A DNA stretch of 55,990 bases from Gleimia europaea ACS-120-V-Col10b. GTDB lineage: Bacteria > Actinomycetota > Actinomycetes > Actinomycetales > Actinomycetaceae. Of this stretch, positions 26,020 to 35,534 are shown in pieces. Each line of letters starts with the position of its first letter. Positions within the stretch are counted from its first letter, which is position 1. The notes beneath the pieces are model-generated. The model had not been told where the DNA came from. It ran no database searches and saw only the letters and a program-made list of their open reading frames with translations. The stretch lies in contig NZ_KE150267.1 of NCBI RefSeq assembly GCF_000411155.1, forward strand, positions 133,220-189,209, written 5' to 3'. The position numbers were made by a program, and so were the translations under genes.

Positions 26020-27086
26020 CCTCACTACAGATTCCACTAACAAAGACGAGGCCGGAGCAGGGAGCCCTCCCGGATCGCGCCATGACTCAGGTGGGATGCG
26101 CCTCATCTGGGTGCGAGACCCGAAGTGCACCCGTCAGTGCTGCACCCACCTGCGAGACCCAAAGTGCTGTTCCAAATACAACTCCCAGCATGTCCTTTAC
26201 AGATGAAACGAAGGTAGAGCCGGTGGTACTTTCCGTCTCGGACGTCAATGTCAGCCTCGGCAACTATCGAGTGTTGCAAGACGTTTCGTTTAGCATTAAC
26301 CGCGGTGAGCTAGTGGGACTGCTTGGCCCCAACGGAGCGGGTAAGACCACTTTGATCCGTACCATTCTTGGCCTCCTTCGTCCTGACAGCGGCACGATCG
26401 CTACGACTAGTGCCCGCGCCTACGCACTAGAAAGCCCCATGCTCGTGCCGGAAACCTCGCTTAAGAGGGCGCGCCGCGCAATTGGCTACGTGCCGCAAAA
26501 GCAGGAGGCGAGGTGGGAGTATCCAATCACCGTTGAAGAGGTCGTGATTTCGTCGCTTAAACCGCGTTTTCTGGCGGGAGCGAAGCATTGGCGAGCAGCA
26601 TACGAGGCGCTGGAAGCGGTGGGGATGAAGGAGTTTCGCTCCCGGCCAATCTCGGCGCTTTCTGGAGGCCAACGTCAGCGCGTCCTAATTGCTCGGGCAT
26701 TGGCTCAAAAACCGTCACTTCTGCTGTTGGACGAGCCATTTACCGGGCTCGATGAACCTAACCAGGAAGCACTAGCAAAAATGGCTATGAGCCTTACCAG
26801 TAGTGGAATCTCGATTCTCATGTCTACTCATGACCTCGTGCAGGCCGCAGGTATGTGCGACCGTTTCATCCTGTTGAACCGCTCGGTTCGCGCGGCGGGT
26901 CCGCTTCAAAACCTAACCGCGCCCGAACTGTGGGCGTCCACGTACGACGTGTCTGAAAATGCGGCGCTGGTGCGCGCCGTCCAATCGTTAACCGAGGTGG
27001 AGGCGGGAACGTTTCCCGAGCTGAAAAACGGATCGTTATCAGGGGCAGAGCCCAGAGCGTTTCTCAAAGTGGAGGTCGGGTCATGA
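26016..27086 (+). CDS. Anchored-repeat ABC transporter ATP-binding protein
   Basis: 356 residues, TIGR03771-type ATPase of the cluster-9 (Zn/Mn) ABC importer group. Walker A GPNGAGKT (104-111), Q-loop QKQE, signature LSGGQRQR, Walker B LLLLDEP and switch His in MSTHDL are all present. The N-terminal 58 residues are an unusual Ser/Ala/Pro/Thr-rich extension that includes two copies of the reversed intergenic-repeat core (GAGACCCGAAGTGC at about 26121, GAGACCCAAAGTGC at about 26153), giving CETRSAP and CETQSAV. Start TTG 26016 has AGGAGG with 7-nt spacing; an internal ATG at 26190 lacks any ribosome site, so the extension is probably translated. Confidence 0.9.
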   Translation: MTSLQIPLTKTRPEQGALPDRAMTQVGCASSGCETRSAPVSAAPTCETQSAVPNTTPSMSFTDETKVEPVVLSVSDVNVSLGNYRVLQDVSFSINRGELVGLLGPNGAGKTTLIRTILGLLRPDSGTIATTSARAYALESPMLVPETSLKRARRAIGYVPQKQEARWEYPITVEEVVISSLKPRFLAGAKHWRAAYEALEAVGMKEFRSRPISALSGGQRQRVLIARALAQKPSLLLLDEPFTGLDEPNQEALAKMAMSLTSSGISILMSTHDLVQAAGMCDRFILLNRSVRAAGPLQNLTAPELWASTYDVSENAALVRAVQSLTEVEAGTFPELKNGSLSGAEPRAFLKVEVGS

Positions 27087-27991
27087 ACCCCATCGAGTTT
27101 TTTGCCGACCTTGCCAACCCGCAACTTGCATTCTTAAGCCGCGCCCTGCTAATGGCGATCCTTTCGGCCGTCCTGTGCGGGATTGTTGGCTCCCACATTG
27201 TGGTGCGCGGCCTGTCATTCGTGGGTGATGCTCTCTCGCATGCCGTGTTCCCCGGCATCGCGGTGGCTTTCGCTACGGGCACGTCCACGCTTCTTGGTGG
27301 AGCGGTCGTCGGCGTGATCGTTGCGCTACTCATCGCCTTATTTTCGCGGAGAAAAACCGTGGGGGAGGACTCCATCATCGGTATCTTATTCGCTGCGGCG
27401 TTTTCCGTCGGACTCGTGATCGTCTCGCGCATGCCCACCTACACCGGTTCGCTCGAGTCGCTTCTGTTCGGATCTCTAACTGGGGTGACCGGTGCAGATC
27501 TCCTCACTGTCGCGATCAGCGCAGCCTTGATCCTCACGGTTCTTGCAATCTTCCACCGCGGCATCGTGGCGGTCAGCTTCGATCGAGAATACGCGCAAAC
27601 ACTGGGCTATTGCACCGGCCTCATCGATGTTGTTCTCTACGTCGCTACAGCTTTGGCAGTGGTCGTTTCCGTCTCAACGGTAGGGAACATACTTGTTCTT
27701 GCCCTTCTTGTAGGTCCGCCCGCGACGGCTCGCCTCCTCACAAGTCGTATCGCGGCAATGATGGCGCTTTCGGCTGTCCTTGGCACCACAGCGGCGCTGG
27801 TTGGCCTGTGGGTGTCATGGTCGTGGTTGGTACCAACGGGTGCGGCCCTAGTGCTCGCTATCACAGCGCAGTTCGTCTTGGTCTGGATCCTTCAATCACG
27901 CCGCAACGTGCACGCCGGCTTCAAAGCCGTACAAAGCAGACTTTTCAAATCGTCCAATGCGCAGAAGATTTCCGAGGCCGTTGCTCGCTAA
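27083..27991 (+). CDS. Anchored-repeat ABC transporter permease (ZnuB-like)
   Basis: 302 residues with about eight to nine transmembrane helices, TIGR03770/ABC-3 type. Conserved GSHIVVRGLSFVGDALSHAVFPGIAVAF near helix 2 and the VVSVSTVGNILVLALLVGPPATARLL segment match zinc/manganese permeases. ATG overlaps the preceding TGA (ATGA), with GGAGG upstream. Together with the ATPase and lipoprotein it forms a complete metal importer. Confidence 0.9.
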   Translation: MNPIEFFADLANPQLAFLSRALLMAILSAVLCGIVGSHIVVRGLSFVGDALSHAVFPGIAVAFATGTSTLLGGAVVGVIVALLIALFSRRKTVGEDSIIGILFAAAFSVGLVIVSRMPTYTGSLESLLFGSLTGVTGADLLTVAISAALILTVLAIFHRGIVAVSFDREYAQTLGYCTGLIDVVLYVATALAVVVSVSTVGNILVLALLVGPPATARLLTSRIAAMMALSAVLGTTAALVGLWVSWSWLVPTGAALVLAITAQFVLVWILQSRRNVHAGFKAVQSRLFKSSNAQKISEAVAR

Positions 27992-28112
27992 CTGTCAGGT
28001 GGCCTCCTGCGCGACAACAGTAACTATAGAGATTAACCAAATGGATTTAACAGCCTCTCCCTGGCGCCAAAATGACCAGGCAAACTGCCGAGGTTTAGAA
28101 AGGAAACCGATT

Positions 28113-30995
28113 ATGCGACGACTCGTTAGCGCCGCGATTGCCGGCCTCGTCCTCGCCGCTGGAATAACGCAACCCGCGATGGCCGGGCCTGATGTGGGCA
28201 AGACGATCATGTATAACGCGCACGTCGATTCGCCAAAGGTCTATTGGCAAGGCAACAACTTCACGTTGAATTCTGATGCGGGAGGACAATCCCTCCCGAT
28301 AGAAAATACGGTCAACTGGCTGGGGCGGGGCTACTCGATTTCCGGCTCGCAACTGTACTCAATGGACGTTCCCGAAAATGGGGACCTGTCGTTCATGGGG
28401 GTCGAAGCTGGCGACATGCTCTACGCGGCTCCCGCAGTTAATGGCCGTAACAATGGGCCGATCTGGGCGGGTTTTGGTGCGGATACGGACATTCCGATCG
28501 AGAAGTTTCGGGACAGCAAATTCGACCTCGAAATAGTGGGTTTCAACGGGCCGGGGCGGATGGAAATGCTCACTTACTACGAGGGCTATCCCATCCGTCG
28601 TTTCCTGTCTTCTCATGACCCGCACCTGCGCCAAACTTGGGTGGATCCGGGAAATCACACGCACAATCAGACCCTTTTCACCAAGCCGGGGCGCTATGAG
28701 GTTGTGTTCCGCGCGACGGCTCGCGATCACCAAAACCGCGTGGTCGCTTCAGCTCCGCAGACGCTGGTGTGGCAGGTAGGTGGCCCCAATCCTGAGTCCG
28801 AGACCCTAACTGACGTCGTCGCCGCATACAACGGTGCGCCCGAAACTGGAACGGGCCAGTTCTCCCCGCAGTTCACGGTAGAGCCCAACCAGGATGTGAA
28901 AGCTGACGGGGATGACCGCCTCACTTCACTCACCTTCACCACGGGAAACCCGGCCGATACCGGCACGGTAGTGTTCTACACCGACGGCTTCTATCTTGGC
29001 GAAGTACCGCTTCAGGCAGGGGTTGCCCACTGGAACGAGCTCCTTGGCTCGCAAGACCTTTCGCTGCAGGCCGTATTCGTGCCGGCAATTGGGGCGCCCT
29101 CGCCTCGTTGGATCACCGCTCCCGTAGAGATTTCGCGCACCATTCGTAGCGGATCCACTTCAGAACTTGGTCAGTTTCCTGAGCAGATCGTGCGCGATCC
29201 CGCTCCCGCATTTTCAACTGCCGAATACGCCCCTACCTCGCCCGTTGTGAACTTTGAGTTCAACGCCAGCGCGGATCACGCGGCAGTGTCGGTGCTTCCC
29301 GAAGATAAGAATCTTTGGTTCAAGGTGGTGGGCGGCGCATACGAGGCGGGAAGCGCTTACCCCACTTGCGACATTGAGTTCGTATCTACACCCGCTCACC
29401 GCACTTGGAATTCGGGCGACTGGTGGGATTGCTTTGGAGACAACATGGAGGTGCGACTAAAACTGATTACCCCTACAACCGTGAGCCTTTCTGGAGCCCA
29501 GGCAGTCTTTCCTTTGACCGAGAAGAGGCCGCAGCCGGTAAAACTTGGACAGAAAACCGAAAGCGAAACGCCGGGAACTTCGCCCACCCCGGATGCGCCA
29601 GAGGTTCCGGGCGAGCCTGAATCTCCCGACGCGCCTGTTCCGGGCCAGCCCGATTCTCCGGAGCAATCGACGCCCCCTTCAACGAATCCGACGGAACCTG
29701 CCGATCCTACGCGACCTTCCGAGCGTCCTGATCCGAGTGAACCCACGGATCCCAACACTCCCTCCGAGAATCCGTCTGACCCGAATCAGAGCAATAGTGG
29801 CAGTCTCGCAAATGATGTGGTGAAGATTTCGCATGGTCATGTCGATATTGGCCCTGCGGTCGTTGACGGCAAAATGAGTGTGGTCATCAATGATGATTCG
29901 CGCGAACACGCGAAAACCTCAGTCGCACGCACTCCTGAATCGGTCACGCTCCAGCTTTTGAAAAACTCGAAGGTGAAGCGTTCAGCAAAGGCGTTCAACG
30001 ATCCCGTGTTCGACTTCATGGGGCCGAGAGGAACTGAACTATTCGTGTCTCCGATGCAACAAAAGAATGGGATTGTGTGGCCGGGATTCTCCTCCGAGCA
30101 CATCGACCGGGCGGCATTTCCTCGCGGCGTCGAGTTTGAGATCTCGCAAAAGTCCGCGCCAGCTGGTAGCTCATGGTGGCTGTTTACGCACGACTCTTTC
30201 AATGGTTTAGATATGATTGCATCTGCGCAAAAGGCCGGCCAGATTGACGCACCCGAACCGCTCCACAAACACGTCTACTGGGCTTTCAACAAGGCGGGTA
30301 CTTACGTGTTGACCGTTTCTGTGTCGGGCAGTGATGCTGCTGGCAAAGATTTCCGTTCTTCGGCCGATATTCGGTTCAAAGTAGGTGAGGAGGGCGAGGG
30401 AGGTTCTTCTAACAGCCCAGCAAATCCGCACGCACCCGCGTTGCCTGGAGACGGTGGTGAAGGAAACGATGGTTCCAGTGATACCGGATCTGGCGCCGCG
30501 CAGCCAGGGGGTTCAGGCCAGGCTCCGAGCCGCAAGCCCGATAGTTCTAAGCCTGCGGGTAGCACCGAGCCGACTCGTCCGAGTAGCGATGTAGCGACTT
30601 CACCAAACGGGGTGCTTCCTCCGCAAAATCCTGCGCCAACTGGTGCTAACGGGTTTGGAGCTGGCAACGCGGGCTTGACTGGATCTAGAGGTGGGGGAGC
30701 GGCCGTCACGCCCTCTCCGATTACGGCGCTCTCTGGCTTACCCGCAGCTGAGGGGTTGCAGCCAGATACTTCTTCTGATGCTGAAACTACTGGGACTAAC
30801 GAGCCTCCAGGTTCTACCTCACCGCTAGCTTCAGATTCGAGCGACGTAGCTGGCCAATCTGTGTTCGGGGCGTCTCCCGTTTCGAGCGCTGATCACGCTA
30901 GGCGGATTAGCGTTCCGCTAATCATCATCGTGGCTTCCTCAATCGTGGCACTGGCTGCAGGTGGAGTGCTCCTGAAGAGGAGGTTCGTAGATTAA
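28113..30995 (+). CDS. Large wall/surface 'anchored repeat' protein (TIGR03773-like)
   Basis: 960 residues. Signal peptide (cleavage after AMA, residue 24). N-terminal repeat domain (about 30-230) with AHVDSPKVYW and HTHNQTLFTKPGRY; a middle beta-rich region (about 240-480) containing two Cys (YPTCDIEF, WWDCFGD); a Pro/Asp/Ser/Glu linker; a second repeat domain (about 570-765) with SHGHVDIGPAVVDG and HKHVYWAFNKAGTY; a long Gly/Ser/Pro stalk; and a C-terminal transmembrane helix (VPLIIIVASSIVALAAGGVLL) with a basic tail. No LPxTG-like motif seen. ATG 28113 has AAAGGA 8 nt upstream; a 120-bp gap separates it from the permease, so it may have its own message or be read through. A strong terminator follows. 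Confidence 0.85.
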   Translation: MRRLVSAAIAGLVLAAGITQPAMAGPDVGKTIMYNAHVDSPKVYWQGNNFTLNSDAGGQSLPIENTVNWLGRGYSISGSQLYSMDVPENGDLSFMGVEAGDMLYAAPAVNGRNNGPIWAGFGADTDIPIEKFRDSKFDLEIVGFNGPGRMEMLTYYEGYPIRRFLSSHDPHLRQTWVDPGNHTHNQTLFTKPGRYEVVFRATARDHQNRVVASAPQTLVWQVGGPNPESETLTDVVAAYNGAPETGTGQFSPQFTVEPNQDVKADGDDRLTSLTFTTGNPADTGTVVFYTDGFYLGEVPLQAGVAHWNELLGSQDLSLQAVFVPAIGAPSPRWITAPVEISRTIRSGSTSELGQFPEQIVRDPAPAFSTAEYAPTSPVVNFEFNASADHAAVSVLPEDKNLWFKVVGGAYEAGSAYPTCDIEFVSTPAHRTWNSGDWWDCFGDNMEVRLKLITPTTVSLSGAQAVFPLTEKRPQPVKLGQKTESETPGTSPTPDAPEVPGEPESPDAPVPGQPDSPEQSTPPSTNPTEPADPTRPSERPDPSEPTDPNTPSENPSDPNQSNSGSLANDVVKISHGHVDIGPAVVDGKMSVVINDDSREHAKTSVARTPESVTLQLLKNSKVKRSAKAFNDPVFDFMGPRGTELFVSPMQQKNGIVWPGFSSEHIDRAAFPRGVEFEISQKSAPAGSSWWLFTHDSFNGLDMIASAQKAGQIDAPEPLHKHVYWAFNKAGTYVLTVSVSGSDAAGKDFRSSADIRFKVGEEGEGGSSNSPANPHAPALPGDGGEGNDGSSDTGSGAAQPGGSGQAPSRKPDSSKPAGSTEPTRPSSDVATSPNGVLPPQNPAPTGANGFGAGNAGLTGSRGGGAAVTPSPITALSGLPAAEGLQPDTSSDAETTGTNEPPGSTSPLASDSSDVAGQSVFGASPVSSADHARRISVPLIIIVASSIVALAAGGVLLKRRFVD

Positions 30996-30999
30996 TGGT

Positions 31000-31048
31000 G
31001 AAAGGCCCAAGTTGCGGACGCAACTTGGGCCTTTCATTTAGATTTTTG
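31000..31048 (+). terminator. Terminator of the anchored-repeat locus
   Basis: Perfect 16-17-bp stem GAAAGGCCCAAGTTGCG / CGCAACTTGGGCCTTTC (31000-31016 and 31019-31035) followed by ATTTAGATTTTTG. Begins 5 nt after the stop. Confidence 0.92.
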
Positions 31049-31137
31049 TGTGAGTGCATCACATCGGCTAGCTGTAGCTTCGGCTCTTGGATCCGTTCAG
31101 GTGCGTGATCCCAACCTCGCCAAGCCCCACCCGTGGC

Positions 31138-31932
31138 TCAAACGGCAACGGGCGCTTTGATAGTGGGGTGGTGTCGGTAGTTCTCTACAGCGATGTCGTC
31201 GAAGGTGTAGCTAAAGAGGTCTTTGGCTTTGCGCAGTGCGAGGGTGGGGAAGGGGTATGGTTCTCGCTCCAGTTGGGTGCGCACTTGCTCAAAGTGGTTG
31301 TTGTAGATGTGGCAGTCGCCACCTGTCCAGATGAGGTCTCCAACTTCCAGGCCGCTCTGCTGCGCGATCATATGCGTAAGAAGCGCATATGAGGCGATGT
31401 TGAAGGGCACACCGAGGAATAGGTCGGCGGATCGCTGGTAGATCTGGAGTGACAGTTTGCCGTCTGCTACGTATAGCTGGAAGAAAGCGTGGCATGGTGC
31501 CAGCGCCATTTTGTCCAGTTCGGCAACATTCCACGCGGATACGATCATGCGCCGCGAGTCCGGATCGTTCTTCAGCGTTTCGAGCACGCCAGCCAGCTGG
31601 TCGATGTGCTCACCGTTTGGCGTGGGCCAGGATCGCCATTGGACGCCATATACCGGGCCGAGTTCACCCTCCTCGTCTGCCCATTCGTTCCAAATGCGGA
31701 TCCCGTTTTCTTGCAGCCACCGCACATTCGAATCACCCTGTAAGAACCACAGTAGTTCCCCAACCACTGATTTCAGATGCACACGTTTGGTGGTGATTAG
31801 GGGAAATCCATCTTGCAGATTGAACCGCAGCTGCCTTCCAAACACCGATACCGTGCCGGTTCCGGTCCGATCTCCTTTTGGCGTGCCGGTGTTCATAACG
31901 TCTCGTAGGAGGTCTTCGTACTGCGTGTTCAT
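31138..31932 (-). CDS. thyA: Thymidylate synthase
   Basis: 264 residues, the same length as E. coli ThyA. Converts dUMP and methylene-tetrahydrofolate to dTMP and dihydrofolate. The catalytic cysteine is Cys147 in [11 protein letters not shown]; other signatures are DRTGTGT, the [15 protein letters not shown] region, [25 protein letters not shown] and [12 protein letters not shown]. Start ATG with GAGGA upstream. It is transcribed alone, divergent from no close neighbour, and sits downstream (in opposite orientation) of the anchored-repeat terminator. Its product dihydrofolate is recycled by the folA enzyme of this same window. Confidence 0.96.
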   Translation of the reverse strand: MNTQYEDLLRDVMNTGTPKGDRTGTGTVSVFGRQLRFNLQDGFPLITTKRVHLKSVVGELLWFLQGDSNVRWLQENGIRIWNEWADEEGELGPVYGVQWRSWPTPNGEHIDQLAGVLETLKNDPDSRRMIVSAWNVAELDKMALAPCHAFFQLYVADGKLSLQIYQRSADLFLGVPFNIASYALLTHMIAQQSGLEVGDLIWTGGDCHIYNNHFEQVRTQLEREPYPFPTLALRKAKDLFSYTFDDIAVENYRHHPTIKAPVAV

Positions 31933-32090
31933 TTGTCCTCAGTGTCTCGATTTTGGAGGTGGGCGCGGTTTGCCACTCATTTAGATTATCTGTAATCGTT
32001 GGGCCGGTCTCAACAATCGTTGCCTGTTCTGCTCCCTGGTCTGAAGAGGCCGTCTAGTTCACCAAATCTGCGCCAAACCGGCGGCACCAA

Positions 32091-32870
32091 CTATTTTCCC
32101 TGAGTTTCTTGGGCTTGCACCTCGACTTCGATGGTGAGGGGGTAGCTGAAGGTCGGGGGTGGGGTGCCTAGCGCATTGAGGGCTCCATCGATGACGTTGC
32201 CCGCCATGGATCGGCCGATCACCCATCCCAGGCCAGCACCAATACCGTAGGGCATGAGCCGTCCTAGCATTGCCTTGGTGCCTGTGCGGGCGGCGCGTTT
32301 AGCCGCCATCTTTGTGAGTTTGCGATTGACTTGATTGATGGTTTGGCGCTGCACGTCGCTCGCGTACCCCTTGAGCGCGGTCAGCGTGGTGAAGCCGAAC
32401 TGTGAGGTCGCGATTTCTTCACCTTGTTCGCCCATAAGCGCCGTCAATACCAGCAGTCTGCGCTTCTCTTTGTCTTCTAGTGCAATACCGTGGATGTGGG
32501 CGAGGGTGAGCACGTAGTAACCGGCCTCGGAAACGAAACCGGTTAGTTGTGCGGAAGATAGTCCCAGTGCTGCAGCGGTTCCGAGGCCGGGCACAGCCGC
32601 TGCGGCGCCGGCAGCGCCAGAGGTAGTGGCCGCGAGTTTGCGGAATTGTTTGGTGACTATCTCCTGTATGTCGGCGGGCGTGGCTCCGGGATTTTTGGCG
32701 CGTAGCTGATTGACCTTGTTCTCGATTCGCGAGGTGGGAACGTCGATCATTGCGTCGATAACATCCTGGATAGAGTCCGCTTTTCGCAGGTCTTTAGCAA
32801 AGCGGCGCGTGGTTGATATCCCCTCGGCCACGGCTCGGGTGCCGTTCTTCGCTTTCTTCGCAAGCCGCAT
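32091..32870 (-). CDS. EcsC-like membrane-associated protein, unknown function
   Basis: 259 residues. A basic N-terminus, then helical regions with glycine/alanine-rich hydrophobic stretches (AAAAVPGLGTAAALGLSSAQLTGFVSEAGYYVLTLAHIHG; later GIGAGLGWVIGRSMAGNVID) that resemble EcsC-type proteins. The assignment is by pattern only. Function unknown. ATG preceded by GGAGGA with 6-nt spacing. Same strand as the OsmC and DUF2505 genes upstream, spacing 43 bp; possibly one operon with them. Confidence 0.6.
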   Translation of the reverse strand: MRLAKKAKNGTRAVAEGISTTRRFAKDLRKADSIQDVIDAMIDVPTSRIENKVNQLRAKNPGATPADIQEIVTKQFRKLAATTSGAAGAAAAVPGLGTAAALGLSSAQLTGFVSEAGYYVLTLAHIHGIALEDKEKRRLLVLTALMGEQGEEIATSQFGFTTLTALKGYASDVQRQTINQVNRKLTKMAAKRAARTGTKAMLGRLMPYGIGAGLGWVIGRSMAGNVIDGALNALGTPPPTFSYPLTIEVEVQAQETQGK

Positions 32871-32913
32871 GACGTTCCTCCTCGGTAGACAGTTCTCGCG
32901 TGATTTCTCGTTG

Positions 32914-33336
32914 TTACTCGGGGCTCTCGCAGGTGATCACGGCGCTGTTTTCCGCCCCGTGTCGAAGCGTGTTGCCGATGGTGCAACGCTTCTCGATGGC
33001 GCGGTGTACGCGGCTTTCCAGTTGCGCGCGCTCCTCGTCGCTTAGGCCACTCATGTCGGTCACGATCTCGACAACCAGTTTAGTGAAGCGGTTTTCTGCT
33101 TGGTCGTACTCGCTTTCGATCCCCACGGTCGCCTGGTAATCCTCACCCAGGGCGGCAGCGAATCGCGAATCTGAACTAGTCGCATTACAACCGGCGAGGG
33201 CGAGGCGAAGCAAGTCTCCGGGAGTGAATTCATCTTCGCCATGTCCGATGGGCACGGCGAGTCCGCGCGAGTTTTTGCCCAGGTAGGAGCCTTTCCCTAC
33301 GCGCTCTAGCCAGAGGTATTTTTCTTGGTCGCCCAT
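32914..33336 (-). CDS. OsmC/Ohr family peroxiredoxin-like protein
   Basis: 140 residues of the OsmC family. Both redox cysteines of the family are visible: LALAGCNATSSDSR and the second in EKRCTIGNTL. Members reduce organic hydroperoxides with dithiols; the precise subgroup (OsmC, Ohr, YhfA-like) cannot be fixed by eye. ATG has AAGGGA with 6-nt spacing. Lies between DUF2505 and EcsC-like genes on the same strand. Confidence 0.85.
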   Translation of the reverse strand: MGDQEKYLWLERVGKGSYLGKNSRGLAVPIGHGEDEFTPGDLLRLALAGCNATSSDSRFAAALGEDYQATVGIESEYDQAENRFTKLVVEIVTDMSGLSDEERAQLESRVHRAIEKRCTIGNTLRHGAENSAVITCESPE

Positions 33337-33444
33337 GCTCGTTCCCTTCTCGTATGTGTAAAAGCGTGGTTAGCACTAGCTGCCGGTCTTACCGATATCC
33401 ACGAACTTGCAAGAACGGCTCCCGTGCAGATGTTCGCGCGGCCG

Positions 33445-33930
33445 TTATGCCAAGTAATGACTGGCAACTTCTTGCTCGTGCTCAGCGATCTTAGAAACTT
33501 CAGCTACTGCTTTCTGCTCAAGCTTGCGTCCGATGATCGGCACGTTCACTTTTAGTTTTCCATTGACGTCACGCCTCACAGTCTCTCCTTCTTCAATGAA
33601 AGCACAGGTGGCAGACATTGAAATTGGCAAACTATCGGCATGCACTTTGATAACGCCTGTGTTGTCGGTGGTATTCCAAGTTTCGGTGATTGTGACTTCA
33701 ATCCCTGAGGAGGGAACAAAGCGCTGTGCAACTGGAGGCAGGTCAATGACTGCCGTATCTACATGTGCTGTGGTGGTCACTCGGATTTCGCTAACTAGTG
33801 CCTCGACGCGCACGGATTTCACCGAGGCGGGAGATCCAGCAGCGCGGGCCTTAAAGAAGTCCTCATTGCGGAAAAGTCGCTGCACGGCAACGAGGTCGGC
33901 GGGGTAGGAAACGGAAGTATGAAAGTCCAT
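33445..33930 (-). CDS. DUF2505 family protein
   Basis: 161 residues, SRPBCC/START-like DUF2505 domain of actinobacteria. Landmarks are MDFHTSVSYPADLVAVQRLF at the start, ...FFKARAAGSPAS... and the C-terminal VNGKLKVNVPIIGRKLEQKAVAEVSKIAEHEQEVA. Ligand unknown; cytoplasmic. Start ATG 33930 has GGAGG with a 6-nt gap; the frame continues further upstream but without support. First gene of a possible DUF2505-osmC-ecsC-like operon, divergent from pdtaS. Confidence 0.82.
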   Translation of the reverse strand: MDFHTSVSYPADLVAVQRLFRNEDFFKARAAGSPASVKSVRVEALVSEIRVTTTAHVDTAVIDLPPVAQRFVPSSGIEVTITETWNTTDNTGVIKVHADSLPISMSATCAFIEEGETVRRDVNGKLKVNVPIIGRKLEQKAVAEVSKIAEHEQEVASHYLA

Positions 33931-34053
33931 GGCGTTCCTCCAAGGGTAGACTTGAACGCGATTTGTACCCATTATCGTGGGAATGAGCATGTTTTGCACG
34001 AGAAGCTCGCGCAGAGATGCGTGACTGTGTCGTGGCCCGCATTGTTTTAAAGT

Positions 34054-35520
34054 ATGACTATGCATACGTTGACTGATCTTGCGCAGGCCGCCGCTCGTTC
34101 TAATTTGCATCACGAGGATTTGGATTGGCTTCACCTCATTCTTGCCGATTGGCAGGTGGTTTCTGATCTGGCTGGCTCTGATCTGGTGATGTGGGTTCGT
34201 ACGCATGATGGGCGTTTCCTTGCGATCGCACATGCGCGTCCGGCTACGGCTTCGACAATTCACATGGATGACGTAGTTGACATGTACATTCAGCCTTCGC
34301 GGCAGACGCTTCTTGAGCAGGCCGTTGATACCTGTCAGATTGCTTCTCCTCCCGGAGCGCGTTGGGTGGGTACGTATTCGATGAGCGAAGTTGCGATTCC
34401 GGTGGTGCGTAGCGGCCGTGCAATTGCGGTGATTACGCGGGAGACCAACCTGTCTTTGCCCGGTTTCTTGGGGGGAGCGGAGGCATGGATGCCTCACGCT
34501 GCCGATATTTTATGCGACATGATTGCGCGCGGCGAGTACCCGTATGACGCGACACCGGTTTCGGTTACGCACGGTCAACCGCGTGTGATGGATGGCGCGC
34601 TTTTGCTTGATCCGGAGGGCGTGGTGCAAAAGGTGACGCCAAATGCGGTGTCGTGTTTGCGCCGGCTCGGAATCCGTCAGAACCCTATTGGTCGTCTGCT
34701 GATTGAAGATGTGACGGAGGTTTTGAAACAGGATCAGACCATTGAAGAAACGCTCGCGGTTGTGGTGACGGGGAAGGCTGCGTGGCGGGCGGAGATTGAG
34801 TCTGCTCGTGCCACGGTCACGATGCGCGCGTTGCCGCTTTTGAAAGGCGATGAACGCGTGGGTGCGGTTTTGCTCACGCGTGACGTATCAGAGATGAGGC
34901 GGCGTGAGCTTGAACTGATGACGAAGGATGCCACGATCCGTGAAATTCACCATCGCGTGAAGAACAATCTGCAGACGGTTTCGGCGTTGATCAGGTTGCA
35001 GGCGCGTCGCTCCGATAGTGAGGAGGTGCGTGCGGCTCTTTCGGAGGCAGAGCGGCGCGTGACCACGATCGCTACGGTGCATGCGGCGCTTTCTCAAAAT
35101 GTTGACGAGAGGGTTGATTTTGATGAGGTCGCCAAGAAGGTTCTGCACTTGGCGGTTGTGCTGGCAAAGACTAATCAACACGTGAGTGTCGAGGTGCGTG
35201 GACACTTCGGCAAGGTCAATGCGGATGCAGCGCAGGCCTTAGCAACGGTGCTTACGGAGTTGGTTACGAACTCTGTTGAACACGGTTACCGCGACTATGG
35301 TGGTGTTGTAAGTGTTGAGGCGGAGCGGTATGGGTGCCGGCTTGAGGTTACGGTGTCTGATGATGGGCTTGGTATCGAGCCGGATAAGGCCAAGTCGGGT
35401 TTGGGAACCCAGATTGTGTCTACGGTGGTTGCCGGAGAGCTTTCGGGGACGATCACTTGGGATAGACGCAAGTGCGCACCGGGCACGATCGTCAGGCTGT
35501 ATGCGAACTTGGAAAACTGA
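34054..35520 (+). CDS. pdtaS: Sensor histidine kinase PdtaS-like
   Basis: 488 residues, like the cytosolic PdtaS of mycobacteria: an N-terminal GAF-like domain (about 15-160), a PAS-like domain (about 180-285), an HisKA_2 dimerisation/phosphotransfer helix with IREIHHRVKNNLQTVSALIRLQARR (His299/300) and a C-terminal HATPase region (ALATVLTELVTNSVEHGY, DDGLGI, GLGTQIV). No transmembrane segment. Its usual partner is PdtaR, an ANTAR-type RNA-binding response regulator acting on transcription antitermination; no pdtaR is in the window. Start at ATG 34054 or ATG 34060; no Shine-Dalgarno is visible. Confidence 0.88.
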   Translation: MTMHTLTDLAQAAARSNLHHEDLDWLHLILADWQVVSDLAGSDLVMWVRTHDGRFLAIAHARPATASTIHMDDVVDMYIQPSRQTLLEQAVDTCQIASPPGARWVGTYSMSEVAIPVVRSGRAIAVITRETNLSLPGFLGGAEAWMPHAADILCDMIARGEYPYDATPVSVTHGQPRVMDGALLLDPEGVVQKVTPNAVSCLRRLGIRQNPIGRLLIEDVTEVLKQDQTIEETLAVVVTGKAAWRAEIESARATVTMRALPLLKGDERVGAVLLTRDVSEMRRRELELMTKDATIREIHHRVKNNLQTVSALIRLQARRSDSEEVRAALSEAERRVTTIATVHAALSQNVDERVDFDEVAKKVLHLAVVLAKTNQHVSVEVRGHFGKVNADAAQALATVLTELVTNSVEHGYRDYGGVVSVEAERYGCRLEVTVSDDGLGIEPDKAKSGLGTQIVSTVVAGELSGTITWDRRKCAPGTIVRLYANLEN

Positions 35521-35534
35521 TTGGATCCGCGCAA

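Noticed and set aside
28113..30995. LPxTG-type signal in the large wall protein
   Set aside because: No LPxTG or LAxTG motif precedes the terminal helix; membrane anchoring is the simpler reading.
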